A stretch of DNA of 64,000 nucleotides, from positions 1-64,000 of the forward strand of contig CANLXI010000019.1 of the NCBI GenBank assembly GCA_947495035.1. Direction: 5' to 3'. The notes under the pieces are model-generated. The model had not been told where the DNA came from, ran no database searches, and saw nothing but the letters and a program-made list of their open reading frames with translations. Positions 57,527 through 64,000 of the stretch are shown here, piece after piece. Source of the DNA: an uncultured Granulosicoccus sp. Lineage in GTDB: Bacteria > Pseudomonadota > Gammaproteobacteria > Granulosicoccales > Granulosicoccaceae. The position numbers and the translations under genes are program-made. Numbering within the stretch: the stretch's first letter is position 1; each line of letters opens with the position of its first letter.

Positions 57527-59139
57527 AATGGCTGTCGCTGTTCAGAGGAACCGCTCGTAGCGCCGCCTGGTATGCAGCTCTGGTGGTGGTTGTGCCACTG
57601 GTCAGTCTGGGCGTTCTCGGTCTGGTGTTTCTGTGGCAGAACGACTCTCTGTTGCTGGTACTGGCCGTCTGGCTGGGAATTACCCTGGCCGGCTATGCCT
57701 TGTTCAGATTCCTGCCGCAGGGGCGGCAGAAGCCTGCCGGTGCAAACCCTGCCACAAGACAGGACCTATCGGAGCAACTACCTGACAGACTGGAAGAACA
57801 GGCCGACTGGACGGAGCAGGACCGTGCGCTGTGGCAAGACATGTGTACGTTGATAGAGCAACGCCTTGACATGGACATGCCCTGGCAGAGCCTGCCGGAC
57901 GAATCCCTGGAACTGCTCTCCACGGTCTCCGCGCACTACAACCCTCGCAGGAGCAGAAAACCGGCAGAGGATGCTCGACCCAGTGGACTGGAGTATCGAT
58001 TTACCCTACCGGAAGCCTTGCTGGTGCTGTCAGTAGCCAGTGGCCGCTATCGCAATGTCATCCTGCAGCATATTCCCTTTGCCGAGAAAGTGACGGTTGC
58101 CTCGCTGGTGACCCTGTACGACCGGCAACAGGACATTCGTACCGGCTACACCTGGTTCAACACCATCCGCCGCACGCTGCGACTGGTCAATCCGCTGGCT
58201 GCCGCCATCGGAGAAATCCGCGACCAGTTCACCAACCGGGTATTCGACCACCTGAGCAACAACGTGCAACGGGATCTGAAACGGCTGCTTCTGCAGGAAG
58301 TGGTGCAGGTCGGCATGGATCTCTACAGCGGCCGGCTCAAGACCTCGGTCGCCGAGCTGCAGGACTATCGAAGTCGTGCCTATCAGGAAGACCTGCAGCA
58401 AACGGCCCCTCTGGCCGAGCCATTGAGAATCGTCATCGTCGGCCAGACCAGCGCGGGCAAGTCTTCCCTGATCAATGCACTTGCCGACACCCTGAATGCG
58501 GAAATCGACATATTGCCCAGCACTGACCGTCTGGTGACTCACCGACTGCAACTCGACGATGCCGCCCCCATGCACCTGATCGATACCGTGGGGCTCGACC
58601 ATGACACGATCGATGCCGGCCTGCTGACCCGGTTGGCCGTCAATGCCGATATGATACTGCTGACCGTACGAGCCAACCAGCCGGCGCGGGCACCTGATCA
58701 ACAAGTCTGGGCCATACTGCAGGAAGCCTTTGCCAATCTGCCCAGACGACGACCTCCTCCTCTGATGCTGGTCATGACGCATATCGACCAACTCACCCCC
58801 AGAGCGCTGTGGTCACCCCCTTATGCGCTAGACAGCGACGATCGCAAGGCCGCCAGCATTCGCGCCGCCCTGAAGAGTGCTCTGGACCAGATCGATCTGC
58901 CTGAGGAAACACCGGCGGTCCCGGTATGCCTGTCGGTGGAGAAGGGTCGCTATAATGTGGAAGCCGTGGCAGCGCAGATCATGATGCTGCAAGACACTGC
59001 AACTCTGACACAATTGAATCGCCGACGAGTCGAACAAGGCGAGCAATCCGTCAGCTGGCAACAACGCTGGTCGCAGGTACGACGCCTCGGCCAGGTGCTC
59101 GGGCGTGCCGCGACAGGCCGCCGGGAGTCGGACTCCTGA
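57523..59139 (+). CDS. Membrane-anchored GTPase of the Era/YfjP type
   Basis: This 538-residue protein has two N-terminal membrane segments (about residues 10-65), a helical middle region, then a G domain (about residues 300-460): P-loop VGQTSAGKSSLINAL, DTVGLDHD (G3) and MTHIDQL (G4, TxxD type). The start is GTG, overlapping the stop of the first GTPase gene, so the two are probably made in fixed ratio and may form a heterodimer. It ends 45 bp before the heptamer array. Confidence 0.82.
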   Translation: MKWLSLFRGTARSAAWYAALVVVVPLVSLGVLGLVFLWQNDSLLLVLAVWLGITLAGYALFRFLPQGRQKPAGANPATRQDLSEQLPDRLEEQADWTEQDRALWQDMCTLIEQRLDMDMPWQSLPDESLELLSTVSAHYNPRRSRKPAEDARPSGLEYRFTLPEALLVLSVASGRYRNVILQHIPFAEKVTVASLVTLYDRQQDIRTGYTWFNTIRRTLRLVNPLAAAIGEIRDQFTNRVFDHLSNNVQRDLKRLLLQEVVQVGMDLYSGRLKTSVAELQDYRSRAYQEDLQQTAPLAEPLRIVIVGQTSAGKSSLINALADTLNAEIDILPSTDRLVTHRLQLDDAAPMHLIDTVGLDHDTIDAGLLTRLAVNADMILLTVRANQPARAPDQQVWAILQEAFANLPRRRPPPLMLVMTHIDQLTPRALWSPPYALDSDDRKAASIRAALKSALDQIDLPEETPAVPVCLSVEKGRYNVEAVAAQIMMLQDTATLTQLNRRRVEQGEQSVSWQQRWSQVRRLGQVLGRAATGRRESDS

Positions 59140-59183
59140 CCCTCAGCTTCTGACTCCGAACTCCCAGCTTCGCACCCTCATCC

Positions 59184-59386
59184 CCCGATTCCCGATTCCC
59201 GATTCCCGATTCCCGATTCCCGATTCCCGAATATCGAATACCGATTCCCGACTCCCGACTCCCGACTCCCGACTCCCGACTCCCGACTCCCGACTCCCGA
59301 CTCCCGACTCCCGACTCCCGACTCCCGATTCTCGATTCTCGATTCTCGATTCTCGATTCTCGATTCTCGATTCTCAATTCTCAATT
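59184..59386. repeat. Heptamer tandem repeat array, 29 units in blocks
   Basis: Twenty-nine consecutive 7-bp units: six CCCGATT, then CCCGAAT, ATCGAAT and ACCGATT, then eleven CCCGACT, one CCCGATT, six CTCGATT and two CTCAATT. Blocks are internally perfect and differ from their neighbours by one base, with a short degenerate zone in the first third. The array fills the space between two convergent genes and supplies the stop codon of the minus-strand one. Reading frames through it give only a 7-residue periodic peptide and are not real genes. Confidence 0.96.
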
Positions 59387-59974
59387 CTCGAGCGAGGGGG
59401 CCGGTGGAAGTGGCGACTTCGAATCGTTGATGTGATTCGTCAGATTGGTGAAATGAATGGTGCTGATCACCATCGTCAGATCGACGAGATTTTCGTCATC
59501 GATTCCCATGTCCCTGGCCTCTTGCAGCAAGCCATCGGACAATTTTCCGGGTACCTGCATCAACTGTGTAGCCAGCCGCAGCAGGCAGTCGATACGCGCA
59601 TCACCGATGGATTCGCCGCGACGCAAGGCCAGGATCTGCTCGCCAGTGAACCCCGCCTTGCCAGCCTTGAAGGTATGAATGGAAAGACAGTAGTCACAAC
59701 CGGTCTGCTGACTGACCCACAGCTTGATGGCTTCGATCTCGCGCCCGTCGAGCGAGCCGGCCGCCAGAGCCTGCTCCATCTGCAGATAGGCCCGCAGGGC
59801 GGCTTCGCTGTTGGCAAACTGCAGATACACATCGGCCAGTTTGCCATTCATGCGCACCGCCTCCAGCGCACTCAGGGTTTCCGGCTGAAGGTCATTCTCG
59901 TCAAGAGTGGATAGTCGCGACACGGTATGATCACCAGTACAGAAAGACAGGACATTATGCCCCATGGACCCCAT
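59381..59974 (-). CDS. AhpD-like carboxymuconolactone decarboxylase-family protein
   Basis: This 197-residue protein has the AhpD-type active site TGCDYCLSIHTFKAGKAG (C-x2-C-x3-H), so it is probably a disulfide reductase or peroxidase component rather than a decarboxylase. The C-terminal residues come from the edge of the heptamer array, and the TGA stop (59383-59381) lies in a CTCAATT unit. The first ATG at 59974 is only 2 bp from the divergent plsB start, so a later start (ATG at 59965, or the GTG of HTVSRLST) is quite possible. Confidence 0.85.
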   Translation of the reverse strand: MGSMGHNVLSFCTGDHTVSRLSTLDENDLQPETLSALEAVRMNGKLADVYLQFANSEAALRAYLQMEQALAAGSLDGREIEAIKLWVSQQTGCDYCLSIHTFKAGKAGFTGEQILALRRGESIGDARIDCLLRLATQLMQVPGKLSDGLLQEARDMGIDDENLVDLTMVISTIHFTNLTNHINDSKSPLPPAPSLEN

Positions 59975-59976
59975 TC

Positions 59977-62421
59977 ATGATTGACAGACTCCATGACACG
60001 CTGAGCCGCTTGTCACAACGGCTCATGTCTCACTGGGTCAAGCCGGCAGTGCTACCCGCTGACCCTGATAAGCTGATCAATCCGGAGCTGCCGATATTGT
60101 ACGTTCTGGAGTTCGGCGGCCTCGCAGATCGTACCGCCCTGCAACTGGCCTGTACCCGTCACGGCCTGCCCGCCCCCGGTGACAGGCTCGTATTCGGCCC
60201 ACTGACGGAAAACTCCTCGATCGATATTCTCAAGCAGCGACAGGGAACCGTATTCCGTCCCTATCGCCATTTGCTGTCAAGGCGGCTCTCCAGAATCGTT
60301 GCGGCCGGCCTGGAAGAAGGTGCCGGTGAGTTGCAGATCGTACCGGTTGCCGTCTATTGGGGGCAGGCCCCGGAGAAGGAATCCTCGGTCTGGCGGCTCT
60401 GGTTCACCGAGAACTGGCACTTTGCCGGACGCAGTCGAAAATTCATGACCACGCTGCTGCATGGACGTAACACCTTGTTGAGCATCAGCGAGCCACTCTC
60501 CTTCGCTACCCTGCGTAGCAGCGGCGAGCCCCCGGAAGTGCTGGAAAGAAAATTGTCGCGCATTCTGCGAGTGCATTTCCGGCAACGCCGTATTGCCACC
60601 CTCGGTCCTGATCAATCGCATCGTCGCATGCTGATCGATCATGTTCTGGCAGACGCCACTGTGCGGCAGGCCATCATCACCGAAGCGGCAGGCAAGTCTC
60701 CCGCACGCGCGCGTCGTCAGGCGGAGAAGTATGCCTTCGAGATAGCGGCTGATGTTTCTTATCCTACGGTTCGCATTCTCAACAAGCTGCTGACAAGACT
60801 CTGGAACGAGCTGTATGACGGCGTGGAGATACACGGTCTCGAACGACTGAAATCCGTGGCTGACGGGCACGAGCTGGTGTATGTCCCCTGCCACCGCAGC
60901 CACATCGACTATCTGCTCCTGTCCTATATCCTGTACCGTCACGGTTACGCCTTGCCGCATATCGCCGCCGGCATCAACCTCAATCTGCCGATGGTCGGCG
61001 GGCTGCTGCGTCGCGGCGGTGCATTCTTTCTACGCCGCAGCTTTGCAGGAAAGCCACTGTACACGGCCGTTTTCAATGGCTATCTCAAGGAAATACTGCA
61101 ACGCGGTCATGCGCTGGAGTATTTCGTGGAAGGTGGCCGCAGCCGAACCGGCCGCCTCCTGCCGCCCAAGGGAGGCATGCTGGCGATGACCGTGCATGCC
61201 TATCTGCAGAAACCCAGAACGCCGGTGGTCTTCGTGCCAGTCTACCTCGGCTATGAACGCCTGCTGGAGGGACGCGCTTTCACCAGCGAATTGTCCGGCG
61301 GCAAGAAACAGAAGGAAACCGTACTGGCACTGCTGAGGTCCCTGCGCTCACTCAAGGAGGACTACGGCCACGTCTATGTGAATTTCGGCGAACCGATTCC
61401 ACTGACGAAGCTGCTCGATAGTCACCAGAGCAACTGGCAGAACCAGCCTGCCTCCCATGATCGACCTGACTGGCTCAAGCCGGTGGTACACGAGCTGGGT
61501 AACCGTATCATGCAGAACATCAATGAAGCGGCTTGTGTGACGCCGGTCAGCCTGCTGGCCACCACCATGCTGGCCACGGCACGAGGACGCATCAGCCAGG
61601 AGGAGCTGGTACAGCAGATGGACATGTACCAGCAACTGATCAGATCGGCTCATGCACATGCCCTGGTGGAAGTGCCCGATATCAATGCCTCGCAACTGAT
61701 CGAACACGGCATACGTCTGGGTTTCATCGAGAACCATGCCGACAGCCTCGGTCCCATCATTCAGGTTCGTGACGGCCAGATGGCACCCTTGCTGTATTTT
61801 CGCAACAATATCCTGCACCTGCTGACACTGCCCGCCCTGATAGCCGCCGCATTCACCAACACAGGTACCCGTGACGATGGCCAGCTGCGCAAGCTGCTGT
61901 CTCTGACCTTCCCGTTTTTGCAAGGAGAGTTGTTCCTGCCGACAGAACTGCCCCGCCCTGTCATTGATGGCAGCCTGAGCGCCCTGGAGAATGCGGGGCT
62001 GATGCAATTCAGGAATGGGGTATGGCACCGGGCTCCAGCCGGTTCGTTGCAGGCGGTCTCCCTGATGCGACTTGCTCAAGTCGTCATGCCGGCTCTGGAA
62101 CGGCACTACCTCTGCGCCTCATTGCTTGCCCGAGCGCCGGAAGGGCAGCTGAGCGGTGCTGAACTGGCCAAGCGCAATCTGCTCGGTGCCGAGAGACTGG
62201 CGGGTACACACGGTGGACAGGTCAGCGAATTGTTCGACAAGCACTCACACGTGATCTTCGTCGATGGACTCATCCGGCATGGTTACGTTCACCTTGAAGA
62301 CGGCATGCTGGTTCCTCAGGCTTGCATGCTGGAAGTGGAACGCGAGGCACGATCACTGCTGGGGGAACAGACACGGCATGCCATCATCAATGCAGCTCTG
62401 GCGGCCAGTAACGTGGCCTGA
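59977..62421 (+). CDS. plsB: Glycerol-3-phosphate 1-O-acyltransferase
   Basis: PlsB adds the first acyl chain to glycerol-3-phosphate in phospholipid synthesis at the inner membrane. The 814-residue protein has the standard length and motifs: HRSHIDYLL (H-x4-D), GGAFFLRRSF, FVEGGRSRTGRLLPPKGGML and FVPVYLGYERLLEG. It uses acyl-ACP or acyl-CoA. No good ribosome site is visible before the ATG. Confidence 0.97.
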   Translation: MIDRLHDTLSRLSQRLMSHWVKPAVLPADPDKLINPELPILYVLEFGGLADRTALQLACTRHGLPAPGDRLVFGPLTENSSIDILKQRQGTVFRPYRHLLSRRLSRIVAAGLEEGAGELQIVPVAVYWGQAPEKESSVWRLWFTENWHFAGRSRKFMTTLLHGRNTLLSISEPLSFATLRSSGEPPEVLERKLSRILRVHFRQRRIATLGPDQSHRRMLIDHVLADATVRQAIITEAAGKSPARARRQAEKYAFEIAADVSYPTVRILNKLLTRLWNELYDGVEIHGLERLKSVADGHELVYVPCHRSHIDYLLLSYILYRHGYALPHIAAGINLNLPMVGGLLRRGGAFFLRRSFAGKPLYTAVFNGYLKEILQRGHALEYFVEGGRSRTGRLLPPKGGMLAMTVHAYLQKPRTPVVFVPVYLGYERLLEGRAFTSELSGGKKQKETVLALLRSLRSLKEDYGHVYVNFGEPIPLTKLLDSHQSNWQNQPASHDRPDWLKPVVHELGNRIMQNINEAACVTPVSLLATTMLATARGRISQEELVQQMDMYQQLIRSAHAHALVEVPDINASQLIEHGIRLGFIENHADSLGPIIQVRDGQMAPLLYFRNNILHLLTLPALIAAAFTNTGTRDDGQLRKLLSLTFPFLQGELFLPTELPRPVIDGSLSALENAGLMQFRNGVWHRAPAGSLQAVSLMRLAQVVMPALERHYLCASLLARAPEGQLSGAELAKRNLLGAERLAGTHGGQVSELFDKHSHVIFVDGLIRHGYVHLEDGMLVPQACMLEVEREARSLLGEQTRHAIINAALAASNVA

Positions 62422-62502
62422 GCCGTTAGAGGGTTTCCCGGTACGGTACGTGCACTCAGAATGTTTCCGAATTCCGCATTCCGATCTGACACTGAGGTTT
62501 CA

Positions 62503-63837
62503 ATGTCCCGTCCCATATGTAACAAGACTACTGCAGGCATGTGCTCTGTCGCCCTGTCAGCCTTGCTGTGTACCCCGGCAATGGCAGGCGATGCACGTTC
62601 CATCGCACTCGGCGGCTCCGTGATTGCCAACGGCCAGGGGGTGCACGGCGCGGTGGAGAACCCGGCCTCGCTGATGGCCATGAAGCGCCGAGATGAGCGC
62701 TTTCACTTTCGCATCGGCTTTGCCATGGAACTGCGAGATACCGGCGATGCCATTGATGTCCTCACTGAAGATGAAAATGAAGACCTGATCGATGACATTG
62801 AAACGGAGATCGATATTCTGAGTCAATCCCAGGTTCAGTGCGATCCGATCTTCGGTGACGGTTCCGATGTCTGTGTCGGTGGTACGCAGGCTGTTGCGGA
62901 CCTGTCCGGTCGTCTGCTGGACATTCTCGATACTGTCGATGACGAGACCATCGATGGACAGGCTAGCTTCGACATGGGCGTCGCCTTCACCGGCAAGGCC
63001 TGGCCAATGGCCGTCAACCTGAAATTCAGCGGTACGGCATCCGGTACTCCGGACATTGCCGATGGAGACCGCGGCTACATTGCCGAGTTTCAGGATCTGC
63101 TGGGTGACGACGTTCTGACGCTGGATGAAGCACGCAACTCCCAGTTTCTCGAAGCCAACGCGCTGGGTGCAACGCTCGAAGTCCAACAGCCCGAGGACGT
63201 GCTGCGATCCCAGGCTCAAGGGGCGGCACTGGCCAGGGCCCAACTGGGCATCAGCTTCGCCAGATCATTCAATGTCGGCAACTACGTCGTCGATGCAGGC
63301 ATCACGCCCAAGATTTCCAGCCTGGTGGCCTACGATGTGGCCATTCGAGTAGAGGAAGAATTCGATGATGCGAGTGAATCCATCCAGGACCGTCTCGATG
63401 ACAGCGAGGTCACGGAGAGCTCCTTCACGTTTGATGCCGGTGCTTCCACGGTCCTGCCCGGCCTGCCCGTTCGCGTGGCCGCCGTGTTACGCAATGTCAT
63501 TCCGGAATCCGTCAAGACCGAGAACGATTTCGAATTCGAAACCACCCCGCAACTGGTCATCGGCGCCCTCTATCAGAAGGGCATGCTCAGCGTCAGTGGC
63601 GATCTGGCTCTGAATGAGAGCAAGGTCGATAACTTCGAAACGCAGAAAATCGGTGTCGGCGTGGAATTCGGTACCCGCAAATTCGCGATACGAGGTGGCC
63701 TCAGCAGCGACCAGTCGCGCGATGAGGATGCCACATCGGTCAGCCTGGGCTTTGGCCTGGGACCACTACAGGTCGGAGCACGCCTGACGGGAATGGAATC
63801 TCTCGAAGCCGGCGCACAGATTGCCTACAGTTTCTGA
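62503..63837 (+). CDS. TraF-like outer-membrane protein (TraF_2 family)
   Basis: This 444-residue protein has a signal peptide ending AMA (near residue 26), then DARSIALGGSVIANGQGVHG with ENPASL, the start typical of FadL/TraF-type barrels, a middle part with helices, and a C-terminal series of amphipathic strands ending in Phe (QIAYSF). I chose the ATG at 62503 because GAGG lies just upstream; another ATG is 14 codons earlier. Databases often call such proteins conjugal transfer TraF, but no conjugation genes are here. Its role is unknown. Confidence 0.78.
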   Translation: MSRPICNKTTAGMCSVALSALLCTPAMAGDARSIALGGSVIANGQGVHGAVENPASLMAMKRRDERFHFRIGFAMELRDTGDAIDVLTEDENEDLIDDIETEIDILSQSQVQCDPIFGDGSDVCVGGTQAVADLSGRLLDILDTVDDETIDGQASFDMGVAFTGKAWPMAVNLKFSGTASGTPDIADGDRGYIAEFQDLLGDDVLTLDEARNSQFLEANALGATLEVQQPEDVLRSQAQGAALARAQLGISFARSFNVGNYVVDAGITPKISSLVAYDVAIRVEEEFDDASESIQDRLDDSEVTESSFTFDAGASTVLPGLPVRVAAVLRNVIPESVKTENDFEFETTPQLVIGALYQKGMLSVSGDLALNESKVDNFETQKIGVGVEFGTRKFAIRGGLSSDQSRDEDATSVSLGFGLGPLQVGARLTGMESLEAGAQIAYSF

Positions 63838-63858
63838 GCGGATAGTCTCCCGGTATCG

Positions 63859-63887
63859 GATTCCAGGGGCAATCTGCACCTGGAATC
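63859..63887 (+). terminator. Hairpin after the TraF-like gene
   Basis: GATTCCAGG and CCTGGAATC form a perfect 9-bp stem around an 11-base loop, 22 bp after the stop codon, followed by TTGCAAAAGCC. The T-run is short. From 63888 to the window end I see no secure feature. Confidence 0.5.
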
Positions 63888-64000
63888 TTGCAAAAGCCTG
63901 TCGAAGATCCCGTCGTAATACCCGGCTTCGCCGCGAGAGTCGCTCGGTTCAGAAGCGCAGTGGTCGCCGCACGATAGCCCTCGCCTGTCGTTGGGCGGCC

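Noticed and set aside
59051-59914. Reading frames through the heptamer array giving periodic peptides
   Set aside because: The peptides only mirror the 7-bp unit (21-bp period) and have no conserved domain. The flanking real genes end at the array.
62503-63837. Part of a conjugative element
   Set aside because: Only the family name suggests transfer. There are no other tra genes, no integrase and no change of base composition.
63834-64000. Open minus-strand frame at the right edge reading GYYDGIFDRLLQ
   Set aside because: It could be the C-terminus of a gene beyond the window, ending inside the TraF-like stop region, but it is too short to judge and would overlap a convergent gene.

Overview
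The window reads as chromosomal DNA of a free-living, aerobic gammaproteobacterium with moderately high GC. The evidence is the order aroQ-accB-accC-prmA-DUF3426-dusB-fis-purH, the fabA-fabB pair, PlsB, aerobic HemF, NfsA/Tas homologues and FxsA. Several large solute-uptake and sugar-oxidation modules suggest a metabolically broad, possibly marine heterotroph. A Granulosicoccus-like member of the Chromatiales is my guess from general gene style, but nothing in the window proves it. I saw no tRNA, rRNA, insertion sequence, prophage or CRISPR array.

Left accessory part (about 1-17,100). An octamer tandem repeat at the edge is followed by a clear sigma70 promoter overlapped by an 18-bp palindrome. 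These drive a seven-gene operon: a tripartite tricarboxylate transporter (TctC, TctB, TctA), a TetR regulator, a Gfo/Idh/MocA oxidoreductase, a DUF993 aldolase-like protein and a TIM-barrel sugar isomerase. This looks like an uptake and catabolism unit for an unknown sugar-derived acid. A second Gfo/Idh/MocA gene faces it. After hemF and a thioesterase gene comes a hexamer repeat array, then a DMT-type transporter gene divergent from a second module: a FadR-type GntR regulator, a Cys/Met-metabolism PLP enzyme and a complete CUT1 sugar ABC transporter. Two FadR-consensus operators lie in the divergent region.

Middle housekeeping part (about 17,100-47,900). A minus-strand operon encodes a class IV aminotransferase, a Tas-type aldo/keto reductase and NfsA. 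It is followed by DUF192/aroE, hemB, an OmpA-family protein, a short CPBP protease, purH, fis, dusB, a DUF3426 protein, prmA, accC, accB and aroQ. Next come a SrkA-type kinase, an isolated CheX-like/CheY pair, fabB/fabA with a DUF4197 lipoprotein, a DUF924 protein, tag, a GGDEF-EAL protein, groEL/groES under a perfect CIRCE operator, fxsA, and a DsbD with two N-terminal periplasmic domains.

Right part (about 47,900-64,000). It holds an AlkA-like glycosylase, a large GH63-like glucosidase with an overlapping HNH gene, a polar amino acid ABC operon, an ABC exporter, two overlapping GTPase genes, a 29-unit heptamer repeat array that supplies the stop codon of an AhpD-like gene, plsB and a TraF-like outer-membrane protein.

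The most unusual items are the two catabolic modules with their candidate operators, the DsbD domain duplication, and four short tandem-repeat arrays (6, 7, 8 and 9 bp units) in one 64-kb stretch. In the 6-, 7- and 9-bp arrays the unit sequence changes in blocks.
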